Assembly (NCBI GenBank): GCA_937865685.1
Contig: CALMGU010000159.1
Coordinates: forward strand, 1-47,902
Direction: 5' to 3'
Origin: an uncultured Alphaproteobacteria bacterium
Lineage (GTDB): Bacteria; Pseudomonadota; Alphaproteobacteria; Micropepsales; Micropepsaceae
Length of the DNA: 47,902 bases
The position numbers and the translations under genes were made by a program. This document shows positions 28,003-37,401 of this stretch, one piece after another. The notes under the pieces are model-generated. The model made no database searches. It saw nothing but the letters and a program-made list of their open reading frames with translations, and had not been told where the DNA came from. The number at the start of each line of letters is the position of its first letter. Position 1 is the stretch's first letter.

Positions 28003-29186
28003 CTGGGCCCGATCCCCAGGAACCACCCCATCAGCGCCAGCAACAGCAGGGGCACCAGCAAGCCGATCGGATTGTGCCGAGGCGGACAACAGATCGGGAT
28101 CGCATAGGCGGCGAGCGGGATCATGTATGCGGAGAGTGTGGCGCCGCGCGGCACCTGCGCGACCGCGATCAACGCCGCCAGCGCCAGCACGATCATGTCG
28201 TAGGATGAAAGATGCGGCGATGCCAGCAACATCGCGCAAAGCAGCACACCCAGCCGGCTCGCCGGATTGTGTTGCTGGCGAAACGCCCGCCATACCAGAC
28301 CCAGGGCAATCAATGCGGCCATCCCCTGCCCCGTCGTCGCCGCCCAATCCGGCGTGCCGATCAATGACAGGCAGGTGGAAACGGTGCTGTCCCACATATG
28401 GCCCCATGCATTTCCATTGATGCCGGTGCCTTGCTGCGGGTGAAGGAAAGTATCGGCCCATGCCAGCCACAGCTCCGGCCCGAACAAGACCAGGCTGAGC
28501 AGAACAAGAAAAATCACCGTTGCGATCATTGCCGTCAAAGGCCGCCAACTCTTCAGCGCGATCAGAGCCACAGCCGCCAGCGGCAGGAATTGCGGCTTGA
28601 GGATCAGCAATCCAAGAAGCGCGCCTGCCGTCACAGGTGCCGTCTCGAGCAACACAAAACCGCCGGTCACCAAAGCGGCCGTCAAAAAGCCGTTCTGCCC
28701 CGCGGCCAGGTTGAGGGCCGCCGCCGGACTGACGAGAATGCCCGCGACGAAGAAAATCCAGCCGGCGCGATCGCGCGTCAATTTTCCTAAGACCAGGGCC
28801 AGTGCGGTGAATGCCAAAGCCTCGAAGGCCAGCATGGATAAAGGCATCGGCAGCAGCGCGAACGGCGTCACCAGCAGCAGCATGACCGGCGGATAGGGAA
28901 AGACGGGATAGGGCAAACGCTGCGACAGCCAGCCCGCATAGTCGTGATTGACCATCGCGGTTATCCAGGCCTGGTCGTAGATATGCGCGCCCTGATGCGT
29001 CAGGACGGCGCGCGCGGCCCCTTCCCAGATCACCCAATCGGCACCCATGGCGTTGAAGCCAAGGCCGATGACGCCATCATGGCCGGTCAAGGTCGCGGTC
29101 AGCATCGCCCATGCATAAAGTCCGGCCAAAATAGCCGCCGCCAAAGCCGGTCCGGCCTGTCGCAATCGGGCAGTCGCGAATTGCAT
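27966..29186 (-). CDS. second GT87-type (DUF2029) integral membrane glycosyltransferase
   Basis: 406 aa from ATG 29186 (MQFATARLRQAGPAL); ATG 29228 would add 14 residues. The design is the same as in its neighbour: a first helix, then GADWVIWEGAARAVLTHQGA, a VFPYPPVMLLLVTPFALLPM block, and about ten helices. A LNLAAGQNGFLTAALVTGG block matches LNFLAGQNGHYTAALLGGG of the other protein. The two are clearly paralogous and convergent. Neither has a recognisable partner gene nearby. Confidence 0.78.
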   Translation of the reverse strand: MQFATARLRQAGPALAAAILAGLYAWAMLTATLTGHDGVIGLGFNAMGADWVIWEGAARAVLTHQGAHIYDQAWITAMVNHDYAGWLSQRLPYPVFPYPPVMLLLVTPFALLPMPLSMLAFEALAFTALALVLGKLTRDRAGWIFFVAGILVSPAAALNLAAGQNGFLTAALVTGGFVLLETAPVTAGALLGLLILKPQFLPLAAVALIALKSWRPLTAMIATVIFLVLLSLVLFGPELWLAWADTFLHPQQGTGINGNAWGHMWDSTVSTCLSLIGTPDWAATTGQGMAALIALGLVWRAFRQQHNPASRLGVLLCAMLLASPHLSSYDMIVLALAALIAVAQVPRGATLSAYMIPLAAYAIPICCPPRHNPIGLLVPLLLLALMGWFLGIGPSHKPASPVCASA

Positions 29187-29226
29187 AGGGGCATTGTCGG
29201 TCGAAAAGGTTTCGGCAACCTTTCGC

Positions 29227-30426
29227 ATGTCTGTGTTAGACAAGCTTATGAAAAGCCCGATCCGTCCCCTTCTGCGCGAACTTCGTCCCAATGGCCTGGT
29301 CGAGGTTGCCAATCTGGGCCTGCACCGGCCCGGTCTGATTCCGCTCTGGTTCGGCGAGACCGATCTCACCACTCCAGAGTTCATCCGCAATGCCGCCATC
29401 GCGGCCCTTAACGAAGGCAAGACTTTCTATACCTGGGCGCGGGGCATCCCGGAGCTCCGGCAGGCCATCGCCGGCTTTCACCAGCGGACCTTGGGCAGCG
29501 CCATCGATGTGGAGCGCGTGACCGTGCCGGGCGCCGCCATGCTGGCGATCGTGACGGCTCTCCAATGCGTGGTCGAGACCGGCGACAATGTGGTGATCGT
29601 GGCCCCGGTCTGGCCCAACATCTACCAAGCGGCGCAAGTCGCCGGCGCCGAAGTCCGCCTGGTGCGTCTGGATGAAGACTGGAACAGCGGTCGCTGGCAT
29701 CTGGACCTCGACAAACTGTTCGCGCGTTGCGACGAACGCACCAAGGCGATTTTCATTTCCTCGCCCAGCAATCCCACCGGCTGGATGGCCAGCCGCGCCG
29801 AACAGGACGCGATTCTGGATTTTGCGCGCCGGCGCGGCATCGCCATCATCAGCGACGAAGTCTATGGCACGCTGATCTATGACGGCACCACTCATGCTCC
29901 GTCCTTTCTTCAGATCGCCGACGAGGATGATGCGGTGTTCGTGATCAACTCCTTTTCCAAGCCCTGGGCGATGACGGGCTGGCGCATCGGCTGGCTCACC
30001 CATCCGCGCAATCTCGGCGACACGATGCGTATCCTTTCGCCCGTCGCCAACACCGGCACCACCACCTTCAACCAGTATGGCGCCCTGGCGGCGCTGACGC
30101 CGGAAGGCGACACCTTCCGGGATAGCCTTCGCGCGCGGTGCGAGGCCAACCGGGCCGTGGTGCAGGATTTCATCGCCCGCCAGAACCGGGTGCGCTGGAT
30201 GGCACCACAGGGCGCTTTCTATGGCTATCTGCAATTCGACGGGATGAATGACAGCCTGGCGCTGGCAAAGGATCTGGTGATCCGCGCCAATGTGGGAACC
30301 GCGCCCGGTTCGGCCTTCAGCCTGGGCGATCCGCGCGACGATGCATATCTGCGCATCTGTTTCGCCCGCGATGCGCAAGGCCTTGGCGAAGCGCTGAAGC
30401 GGATCGAAAGCGCCCTGGCGGCCTAG
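29227..30426 (+). CDS. class I/II PLP-dependent aminotransferase
   Basis: 399 aa fold-type I aminotransferase of the aspartate-aminotransferase superfamily. FYTWARGIPELRQAIAGF, SPSNPTGWM and SDEVYGTLIYDG are present. The PLP-binding Lys245 lies in NSFSKPWAMTGWRIGW, and an Arg near the end (YLRICFARD) is expected to bind the substrate carboxylate. The substrate cannot be assigned. The start is ATG 29227 or, eight codons shorter, ATG 29248; neither has a strong ribosome site. It converges on dnaE with a four-base overlap. Confidence 0.88.
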   Translation: MSVLDKLMKSPIRPLLRELRPNGLVEVANLGLHRPGLIPLWFGETDLTTPEFIRNAAIAALNEGKTFYTWARGIPELRQAIAGFHQRTLGSAIDVERVTVPGAAMLAIVTALQCVVETGDNVVIVAPVWPNIYQAAQVAGAEVRLVRLDEDWNSGRWHLDLDKLFARCDERTKAIFISSPSNPTGWMASRAEQDAILDFARRRGIAIISDEVYGTLIYDGTTHAPSFLQIADEDDAVFVINSFSKPWAMTGWRIGWLTHPRNLGDTMRILSPVANTGTTTFNQYGALAALTPEGDTFRDSLRARCEANRAVVQDFIARQNRVRWMAPQGAFYGYLQFDGMNDSLALAKDLVIRANVGTAPGSAFSLGDPRDDAYLRICFARDAQGLGEALKRIESALAA

Positions 30427-33400
30427 ACGGCCTCGACCGACAGCACGCCGGGAATGGCCGCGATGTTGCTGCGCAGGGCCGCCGTTACCGCGTGCCGTTT
30501 TGCGAGCGCGATCTCCACTTCCTCGCCTTCGCCGCCCGGCACCACGAAACTGACCAGCCCCTTGCCGGGCTGCGTCAACTGTGCGGCGATGGCGGACAGC
30601 GATGCCGCGCTTTCCAGCCGCACCACCATCCCCTCGCCCGCGCTGGCGGCCGCCTGATCCAGATCGGTGATGGAAGCGGCTCGCAATTTCAGTTCGTCGC
30701 CATCCCAATCGGCGCTGGCCGAGATCACCAGGCTCTTGCCCGCTTCCAGCAAGGGCCGGCTGGCTGCCAGCACTTCGGGAAACAGCATGATCTCGAACAT
30801 GCCGGTGGAATCGGAGAAGGAGACGAAGGCGTACATCTGATCGTTGCGGCCCCGCCGCTCGGACTTCTTGATCATGGTGCCGGCCAGCTTGGCCTTGAAG
30901 CCGGAGCGCCGGTCTTCCACCAGGCTGGCATAGGTGGTCACACCCAGCCTTTTCAGGGCCGAGCCGTACGCGTCCAAGGGATGGCCTGAGAGATAAAACC
31001 CCATGGCGCCGAATTCTTCGCCCAGCTTTTCGTGCGCGGGCCAGTCCGGAACATTGGTGAGGCGCAATTCTTCGGCCGCAGAATCCCCGCCGCCGAACAA
31101 AGACACCTGACCGCTTTCCCGCTCGCGCGCCGCCGCCTGGGCGCCGCCCAGAATGCGGTCGGAATTCTCCACCAGCTGGCGGCGGTTTTTGTTCAATCCA
31201 TCGAAGGCGCCGGCCCGCACCAGATTTTCAAAGGCCCGCTTGTTGACCAGCTTGGGGTCGACCCGGCGGGCAAAATCGGAAATGGATTTGAAGTTTCCGC
31301 TCGCCGCGCGGACCTCCACCACATGATCCATCGCCTGGCGGCCCACGCCTTTGACGGCGGCAAGAGCGTAAAACACGATGCGTGCTTCGGCATCGCAGCT
31401 GAACACCGCTTCGGACCGGTTGATGTCGGGCGGGGCGATCTTCACACCCAGCCGCTGTGCTTCCTGACGGAAGACATTCAGCCGGTCGGTGTTGCCGATA
31501 TCCAGGGTCATCGAGGCGGCGAGGAATTCGACCGGATAATTCGCCTTGAGATAGGCCGTCTGATAGGCGACCTGCGCATAGGCGGCGGCATGGCCCTTGT
31601 TGAAGCCATAGCCGGCGAATTTCTCCGCCTGCTCGAAAATCTGCTCGGCGACGGATTGGGTGATGCCGCGCTCATGGGCGCCTTTGAGGAATTTCTCCCG
31701 GTGCACGATCATTTCGGCGGGGATCTTCTTGCCCATGGCGCGGCGCAAAAGATCCGCTTCGCCCAGGGTATATCCGGCCAATTCGCGGGCGATGCGCATC
31801 ACATCGTCCTGATAGGTCATCACGCCATAGGATTCGCGCAGGATCGGCTCCAAGAGCGGATGCAGATACTCAACCGCCTCCTTGCCGCTCTTGCAGGCGA
31901 TGTATTTGGGAATGGAGTCCATCGGACCTGGACGATAGAGCGCCACCAGCGCCACCAGATCGTTGATATGGTCCGGCTTCATCTTGCGCATCAGATCGCG
32001 CATGCCCGCGCCTTCCAGCTGGAAGACGCCGATACTGTCGCCCCGCGCCAGCATTTCGAAGGTGCCGGGATCGTCGAAATCGATGGTCTGGGTGTTGAGC
32101 GAAATGCCCCGGTTCTTCAGCAGCTCTTCCGCCTTGGCGATGACGGTCAGCGTCTTGAGGCCGAGAAAGTCGAACTTCACCAGGCCGGCTTTTTCCGCGT
32201 CCTCATAGTCGAACTGCGTCACCGGCATTTCGGAGCGCGGATCGCGATAGAGCGGCAGGATCTCGTCCAGCGGCCGGTCGCCGATCACCACGCCGGCCGG
32301 ATGGGTGGAAGCATGGCGGTAGAGGCCTTCGATGCGGCCGGTGATTTCGAACAGGCGCTGGGCGATGGGTTCGGATTCCGCGATCGCTTGAAGCCGTGGC
32401 TCGCTGTCGATGGCGTCTTTCAGCGACATGGGCTTGCCCGGCGGATTGGGGATCAGCTTGGCGATGCGATCGACCAGTCCCAGCGGCATCTGGAGCACCC
32501 GGCCCGCATCGCGCACCGCCGCGCGGGCCTGGAGCGATCCCAGCGCGATGATATGGGCGACGCGGTCGGCGCCGTATTTGTCCCGCACATAGCGCACCAC
32601 TTCGTCGCGCCGCTCCTGGCAGAAATCGATATCGAAGTCCGGCATCGAGATGCGTTCGGGGTTGAGGAACCGCTCGAAAAACAGGCCGAAGCGCAAGGGA
32701 TCGAGGTTGGTGATGTCCAGCGCCCAAGCCACCAGCGAAGAGGCACCGGATCCGCGCACGCCAACTGGAATGCCTTGCGCCTTGGTCCAGCGCATGAAGT
32801 CCGAAACGATCAGGAAGTAACCGGGAAACCCCATGCGGTTGATGATGGAAAGCTCATAGGCCAGCCGCTCGTGATAAACCTGCGGCTCGGCTCTCAAGGT
32901 GTTGACGGCCATGCGCCGCGCCAGCCCCTCTTCCGCCTGCGCTTTCAATTCGTCTTCGGGACTGCGTCCCGATTCCGGCACGAACACTGGCAGGATGGGC
33001 TTGCGCTTCACCGGCCGGTAGGCGCAGCGGCGGGCAATCTCGATGGTGTTGTCCAGAGCTTCCGGCAAGTCCGAGAATTGCACGGCCATCTCGGCGGGCG
33101 TCTTGAAGCGATGCTCGCGCGTCAGGCGGCGGCGATCGTCCTGGGAAACGAAACTTCCGTCCGCGATGCACAAAAGCGCGTCATGCGCCTCGTACATTGC
33201 CGACGCGCCGAAATGCACATCGTTGGTGGCGACCAGCGGCAATCGCTTGGCATAGGCCAGATCGATCAAGGCGGATTCGGTGGCGCGTTCTTCCGGCAGG
33301 TTATGGCGCTGCAGTTCCACATAAAGCCGCCCGTCGAAAATTTCGGCCAAACGATCCAGAAGCGCCGATGCGGCATCGGTCTGTCCTTCCAGGAGCAGCG

Positions 33401-33854
33401 CATTGACCGGCCCGCCGGGGCCCCCGGTCAGGGCGATCAGGCCTTCGCTATGTTCGGCCAGTGCCGCCAGCTTCACATGCGGCCAGTCGCCGGGCTCGGC
33501 TTCCAGATAGGCGGCGCTGAGAAGTTTGGTGAGATTGCGATAGCCGACATCGCTTTGGACCAGCAGAGGCAGGTTCGGCGGCTTTTTGCGGCTGCCTTGC
33601 TGGGTCACCGGCGAAGGCACGAGTTCGACCGACAGAAGCGCGCCGACAATAGGCTGGACCCCCGCCTTGGCAACCGTGTCGGCGATCTCATAGACGCCGA
33701 AGAGATTGTTGCTGTCAGTGACGGCGACGGCCGGCATGCCGCTTTCGGCCGCCAGCATCGCCAGCTCCTTGGGCCGCATCGCCCCTTCCAGCAGCGAATA
33801 GGCGCTTTTCACCCGCAGATGGACGAAGGAAGCCATTTTGCGTGGAGCAGCCAT
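30423..33854 (-). CDS. dnaE: DNA polymerase III alpha subunit
   Basis: DnaE (1143 aa) is the replicative polymerase. The N-terminal PHP domain starts FVHLRVKSAYSLLEGA; a Lys stands where active PHP proteins have the second His, so proofreading is presumably not done here. The catalytic aspartates are Asp406/Asp408 in MPDFDIDFCQERRDEV, with FDFLGLKTLTVI further on. GYGFNKGHAAAYAQVAYQTA is in the fingers, followed by helix-hairpin-helix and OB domains (about 960-1040). ATG 33854 or ATG 33836 is the start. It lies downstream of lolC-lolD, as in many alphaproteobacteria. Confidence 0.96.
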   Translation of the reverse strand: MAAPRKMASFVHLRVKSAYSLLEGAMRPKELAMLAAESGMPAVAVTDSNNLFGVYEIADTVAKAGVQPIVGALLSVELVPSPVTQQGSRKKPPNLPLLVQSDVGYRNLTKLLSAAYLEAEPGDWPHVKLAALAEHSEGLIALTGGPGGPVNALLLEGQTDAASALLDRLAEIFDGRLYVELQRHNLPEERATESALIDLAYAKRLPLVATNDVHFGASAMYEAHDALLCIADGSFVSQDDRRRLTREHRFKTPAEMAVQFSDLPEALDNTIEIARRCAYRPVKRKPILPVFVPESGRSPEDELKAQAEEGLARRMAVNTLRAEPQVYHERLAYELSIINRMGFPGYFLIVSDFMRWTKAQGIPVGVRGSGASSLVAWALDITNLDPLRFGLFFERFLNPERISMPDFDIDFCQERRDEVVRYVRDKYGADRVAHIIALGSLQARAAVRDAGRVLQMPLGLVDRIAKLIPNPPGKPMSLKDAIDSEPRLQAIAESEPIAQRLFEITGRIEGLYRHASTHPAGVVIGDRPLDEILPLYRDPRSEMPVTQFDYEDAEKAGLVKFDFLGLKTLTVIAKAEELLKNRGISLNTQTIDFDDPGTFEMLARGDSIGVFQLEGAGMRDLMRKMKPDHINDLVALVALYRPGPMDSIPKYIACKSGKEAVEYLHPLLEPILRESYGVMTYQDDVMRIARELAGYTLGEADLLRRAMGKKIPAEMIVHREKFLKGAHERGITQSVAEQIFEQAEKFAGYGFNKGHAAAYAQVAYQTAYLKANYPVEFLAASMTLDIGNTDRLNVFRQEAQRLGVKIAPPDINRSEAVFSCDAEARIVFYALAAVKGVGRQAMDHVVEVRAASGNFKSISDFARRVDPKLVNKRAFENLVRAGAFDGLNKNRRQLVENSDRILGGAQAAARERESGQVSLFGGGDSAAEELRLTNVPDWPAHEKLGEEFGAMGFYLSGHPLDAYGSALKRLGVTTYASLVEDRRSGFKAKLAGTMIKKSERRGRNDQMYAFVSFSDSTGMFEIMLFPEVLAASRPLLEAGKSLVISASADWDGDELKLRAASITDLDQAAASAGEGMVVRLESAASLSAIAAQLTQPGKGLVSFVVPGGEGEEVEIALAKRHAVTAALRSNIAAIPGVLSVEAV

Positions 33855-33936
33855 AGCGCGCGCATTACCCGAAGAATCCGCCCGACTATCGCCCGTCAGG
33901 CCCCCTCTGTGGGGGCCATCAACGGGGTATCCACAG

Positions 33937-34038
33937 TCAGAGGACCGCCATCACCGCATGGGCGCTGCCGGCCAGGACAAAGGACGACACCATGAAAATG
34001 ACCAGACCCGCGCCCGCCGCCGCATCCTTGATCCACAT
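33937..34038 (-). CDS. 33-residue single-pass membrane protein under LexA control; candidate SidA-like SOS division inhibitor
   Basis: ATG 34038 begins a 33-codon gene starting MWIKDAAAGAG, with a single hydrophobic helix (GLVIFMVSSFVLAG) and the end SAHAVMAVL. AGGAGG (34049-34054) lies ten bases upstream. Two LexA boxes sit at 34067-34110, one covering the -10. It is oriented with lolD and dnaE and lies between them. Caulobacter SidA is a ~29-residue, LexA-controlled, single-helix inner-membrane inhibitor of division; size, topology and control match. From memory SidA is also encoded close to dnaE there, which must be checked. No sequence comparison was possible, so homology is inference. 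Confidence 0.72.
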   Translation of the reverse strand: MWIKDAAAGAGLVIFMVSSFVLAGSAHAVMAVL

Positions 34039-34063
34039 GACCGCCGTCCCTCCTGTTTGGAGG
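34039..34063 (-). promoter_or_regulatory. hairpin that covers the ribosome binding site of the 33-residue gene
   Basis: On the transcript CCUCC (34063-34059) can pair with GGAGG (34053-34049) over a 5-base loop, and that GGAGG is the Shine-Dalgarno. The predicted transcript start (~34060) falls at the hairpin's 5' edge, so the exact start would decide whether the stem forms. Confidence 0.5.
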
Positions 34064-34066
34064 TTT

Positions 34067-34110
34067 GTTCTAGTTTAGTTCTCATCGGAAAACAAGAACA
34101 AAATAAGAAC
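34067..34110 (-). promoter_or_regulatory. SOS promoter with two LexA boxes
   Basis: Minus strand: -35 TTGTTT (34095-34090), a 17-base spacer and -10 TAGAAC (34072-34067). Box 1 is GAAC-TAAACTA-GAAC (34081-34067), differing from the lexA operator at one base and placed identically over the -10. Box 2 (34110-34096) is GTTC-TTATTTT-GTTC, abutting the -35. The arrangement predicts tight LexA repression. Confidence 0.85.
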
Positions 34111-34116
34111 CAAAAA

Positions 34117-34815
34117 TCAGACGGGCTGGGCCAGATCGGCCCCATCGACCAGGACACCCTGCTGCAGGACCAGGGAGCGGTCCATCCGGGCGGCAAGCTG
34201 GAAATTGTGGGTGGCGATGAGGGCCGCCAGCCCTTCGGCGCGGGTAATCGCCAAAAGGGCATCGAACACCCCGCCGGAGGTACGGGGGTCCAGATTGCCG
34301 GTGGGTTCGTCGGCCAGAAGGATGCGGGGCTTGTTGGCCAGAGCCCGGGCGATGGCGACCCGCTGCTGCTCGCCGCCGGACAATTGTGCCGGCCGGTGAG
34401 TCAGCCGCTCGCCCAGCCCCAAGGCCGTCAGCAGCCGTTTGGCTTCCACCGCCGCCTCGCTCCGGCTTTTGCCGGCGATCATCTGGGGCAGGACTACATT
34501 TTCCAGCGCGTCGAATTCCGGCAGCAGGTGATGCGCCTGATAGACGAACCCGATCATGTCACGGCGGATGCGGGTGCGCTCCTGCTCCGGCAGCCGCGAT
34601 GCCGCGACCCCGCCGATGTAGATTTCGCCACCCGAAGGCGCTTCCAGAAGCCCGGCCATGTGAAGCAGCGAGGATTTGCCCACGCCGGATTGGCCGACCA
34701 GAGCCACAATCTCGCCCGCCTGAAGCGACATGTTGAGGTCGCGGAAGACCTCCAACTGGCCCTCGCCTTCCTTGTAGCGGCGCGAGACATTTTCCAGCCG
34801 CAGCATCTCAGCCAT
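34117..34815 (-). CDS. lolD: lipoprotein-releasing ABC transporter ATPase
   Basis: LolD (232 aa) powers release of outer-membrane lipoproteins from the inner membrane. Walker A is GQSGVGKSS (41-49), the signature [15 protein letters not shown] and Walker [13 protein letters not shown]. The Q-loop region is [12 protein letters not shown], the LolD-specific type. The start overlaps the lolC end by eight bases. Downstream is the SOS small-protein gene. Confidence 0.94.
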   Translation of the reverse strand: MAEMLRLENVSRRYKEGEGQLEVFRDLNMSLQAGEIVALVGQSGVGKSSLLHMAGLLEAPSGGEIYIGGVAASRLPEQERTRIRRDMIGFVYQAHHLLPEFDALENVVLPQMIAGKSRSEAAVEAKRLLTALGLGERLTHRPAQLSGGEQQRVAIARALANKPRILLADEPTGNLDPRTSGGVFDALLAITRAEGLAALIATHNFQLAARMDRSLVLQQGVLVDGADLAQPV

Positions 34816-36076
34816 AGCGCAGGGCCTCGACCGGATCGAGCTTGGCGGCGCGCCAGGATGGATACAGCGTCGCCAGCAAGGTCAGGGTCAGTGCCATCAC
34901 CACCACGGCGGTGACTTCGCCCGCATCCAGTTCCGCCGGCATCTTGGACAAGAAATAGATGGTGGGATCGAACAAGGTGGTGCCGGTGAGACGCGACAGG
35001 CCCTGACGAATGCTTTCGATATTGGCGCAGAAAACCACGCCAATGACAAAGCCCAGCAATGTGCCCACCACGCCGATGCTGGCGCCCGCGATCAGGAAAA
35101 CGCGCATCACCGCGCCCCGGCTGGCGCCCATGGTGCGCAGGACGGCGATGTCCCCCGACTTGTCCTTCACCAGCATGATCAATCCCGACACGATGTTCAG
35201 CGCCGCCACCAGGATGATCAACGTCAGGATCAGGAACATCACATTGCGCTCCACCTGCAGCGCTTCGAAGAAGCTGGAATTGGTTTCCTGCCAGGGCACC
35301 AGGCGGTTGTCGCGGCCTACGACCTGCTCAAGCGACGGCAGCATCGCCAGATCATTGTCGGGATCGGTGACCATCACTTCGATGCTGGTGACGCCGCCTT
35401 CGACGTTGAAGAAAAGCTGTGCTTCGTTCAACGGCATGAAAATGAAGCTGGTGTCATACTGCGTCATGCCCACTTTGAACGTGCCGGAGACTTTGTAGGT
35501 CTTGATCCGGGGCGTGGTGCCGAACGGTGTGACATTGCCTTTGGGCGCAATCAGCGTGATGGAGCCGCCCGCCCGGATGCCCATCTTGCGGGCGAGGCCC
35601 GCGCCGATGATCACGTCATCGCCGCTGTCGAAGCCGGTCAGCGCGTCCTGCGACAAGGTCGAGGACACCAAGGTGAGGCTCTTGAGATCGGCGGGATGAA
35701 GGCCGCGCACCAGGACGCCGGAATTGACCCCGTTCTGGCTGGCCATCACTTGGCCGTCCACCACCGGCGCCGCTCGTGTGACGCCGGGCACGGCACGCAG
35801 CTTCAGGGTCAGGGCGTCGAAATCCCTCAGCAGGCCGCCATCGGCCTGCACCGTGACATGGCCGTTCAGGCCAAGAATGCTTTTGAGCAGCTCATGCCGG
35901 AAACCGTTCATCACCGACATCACGATGATCAGGGTGGCCACCCCCAGCGCGATCCCGATCAGGGAAAAGCCGGATATGACCGAGATGAAGCTTTCCTGAC
36001 GCTTGGCGCGCAGATAGCGCAGCGCAAGCATCCATTCGAAAGGCGCAAACGCCCCGACTTTTCGCGATTCGGCCAT
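34808..36076 (-). CDS. lolC: lipoprotein-releasing ABC transporter permease (LolC/LolE family)
   Basis: 422 aa. An N-terminal helix (about 27-50, [20 protein letters not shown]) is followed by a large periplasmic domain (about 55-270). Three C-terminal helices form the FtsX-like core, with [19 protein letters not shown] between the first two. Alphaproteobacteria usually have a single LolC/E-type permease acting as homodimer (LolF-like), which fits one gene next to lolD. It diverges from the transporter gene at 36150. Confidence 0.92.
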   Translation of the reverse strand: MAESRKVGAFAPFEWMLALRYLRAKRQESFISVISGFSLIGIALGVATLIIVMSVMNGFRHELLKSILGLNGHVTVQADGGLLRDFDALTLKLRAVPGVTRAAPVVDGQVMASQNGVNSGVLVRGLHPADLKSLTLVSSTLSQDALTGFDSGDDVIIGAGLARKMGIRAGGSITLIAPKGNVTPFGTTPRIKTYKVSGTFKVGMTQYDTSFIFMPLNEAQLFFNVEGGVTSIEVMVTDPDNDLAMLPSLEQVVGRDNRLVPWQETNSSFFEALQVERNVMFLILTLIILVAALNIVSGLIMLVKDKSGDIAVLRTMGASRGAVMRVFLIAGASIGVVGTLLGFVIGVVFCANIESIRQGLSRLTGTTLFDPTIYFLSKMPAELDAGEVTAVVVMALTLTLLATLYPSWRAAKLDPVEALRYG

Positions 36077-36101
36077 GCCGGGCGACGTTAAGGGCAGGGC
36101 C

Positions 36102-36130
36102 GGGCGGCGTCCACTTGCTTATCGCCGCCC
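36102..36130. repeat. 8-bp inverted repeat between lolC and the transporter gene
   Basis: GGGCGGCG (36102-36109) and CGCCGCCC (36123-36130) flank a 13-base loop in the divergent intergenic region. It could be an operator or an mRNA hairpin near the GTG start at 36150. Confidence 0.35.
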
Positions 36131-36149
36131 GCCGCCCTAAGCGCTTGGC

Positions 36150-37370
36150 GTGAACCCGCCCCTGCCCCTCGCCCCCGCGCGCCGTTTCGAGCTGATTTTC
36201 CTGTTCGGGGCTTTGACGGTCTTCACCCCCATCGCCATCGATATGTACCTGCCGGGCCTGCCCGCCATTGCGCGGGAGTTCCACAGCCCCATCGGCGTGA
36301 TCGAACATTCCCTGGCGTCCTACTTTTTGGGCGTGGCGGTGGGCCAGGCTGTGATCGGCCCGGTGTCGGATCGTTACGGACGCCGCCTGCCCCTGCTTGT
36401 GGGATTGGGACTCTATATTCTGGGCTCGGCGGGGTGCGCGCTGTCGCGCGATCCTTTCAGCCTGGACCTGGCCCGTTTCATTCAGGCCACCGGCGGCTGT
36501 GCCGGTTCGGTGCTGGCGCGCGCCTGTGTGCGCGATATTTTTCCGCCGGGCGAAGCGGCGCGCATCTTCGCGCAAATGCTGATGATATTGGCGGTCTCGC
36601 CGCTCTTCGCGCCCCTGTTCGGCGGCTGGCTGCTTTTGGTGGGATCCTGGCGCGATCTGTTCTGGATCCAGGCGGTGCTGTGCGCGCTGGCGGCGCTGGC
36701 GATATTTTGGCGGTTGCCGGAAAGCCATCCGGGTTCGGATCGCCCTATCCATCCGGTGGCGGTGGCGCGCGATTACTGGGCGATCGCGCGGGACAGACGC
36801 TTTCTCGGTTATGTTCTGGCGTCGACGCTTTCGGGCGGCGGGCTCTATGTCTATCTCACGGGATGGCCCCATGTGGTGATCGACATGTTCGGGGTGCCGC
36901 CGCAATATTTCGGCTTCACATTCCTGTTGAACGGCGTTGGCCTGATCATCGTCTCCCAGACGACTGCCCGGCTGCTGCACCATCGTCCCGCGCCGCGATT
37001 GCTGGCCATCGCGCTGGCGGCGCAGGCCTTCTGCGGGGCCATGACCTTGCTTTTCGGCTGGATGGGTTGGGGCGGATTGTATGGCATCCTGCCCTGGATT
37101 TTCCTCTATATGTCACTCATCGGGGCGGTGAATCCCACCGCCTCGGGCCTCGCGCTGATGGGCTTCGGGTCGAGCGCGGGCATGGCGTCGGCGCTGATGG
37201 GCCTCTTGGTCTATGGGGGCGGCACCCTGGCCTCTTTGCTGATGGGCGCCTTTACGCCCACAACGCCTGTTCCCATGGCGGCCCTGATTTGCCTGTGCGG
37301 GCTTTGCGCCATGGCGGCCAATCATTTCTGGTCGGCGCCGGTGCTGGAACCGGCTGCGCCAAACCGCTAA
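36150..37370 (+). CDS. Bcr/CflA-family multidrug efflux transporter (MFS)
   Basis: 406 aa with about 12 transmembrane helices. The first helix is followed by IAIDMYLPGLPAIAREF, typical of the Bcr/CflA branch, and the loop 2-3 motif is GPVSDRYGRRLPLL (MFS motif A). RACVRDIFPPGEAARIF marks helix 4-5. The start is GTG 36150 with a poor ribosome site. It lies directly before proS on the same strand and interrupts the usual lolC-proS neighbourhood, which suggests insertion together with proS. Confidence 0.88.
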   Translation: MNPPLPLAPARRFELIFLFGALTVFTPIAIDMYLPGLPAIAREFHSPIGVIEHSLASYFLGVAVGQAVIGPVSDRYGRRLPLLVGLGLYILGSAGCALSRDPFSLDLARFIQATGGCAGSVLARACVRDIFPPGEAARIFAQMLMILAVSPLFAPLFGGWLLLVGSWRDLFWIQAVLCALAALAIFWRLPESHPGSDRPIHPVAVARDYWAIARDRRFLGYVLASTLSGGGLYVYLTGWPHVVIDMFGVPPQYFGFTFLLNGVGLIIVSQTTARLLHHRPAPRLLAIALAAQAFCGAMTLLFGWMGWGGLYGILPWIFLYMSLIGAVNPTASGLALMGFGSSAGMASALMGLLVYGGGTLASLLMGAFTPTTPVPMAALICLCGLCAMAANHFWSAPVLEPAAPNR

Positions 37371-37401
37371 GAGAAGCCGTCAAACCGATTTCGGACCGAT
37401 C

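Noticed and set aside
31032..33995. A ~987-codon open frame on the plus strand opposite dnaE
   Set aside because: Long antisense frames are expected in GC-rich genes. It has no recognisable domain and dnaE on the other strand is complete and conserved.
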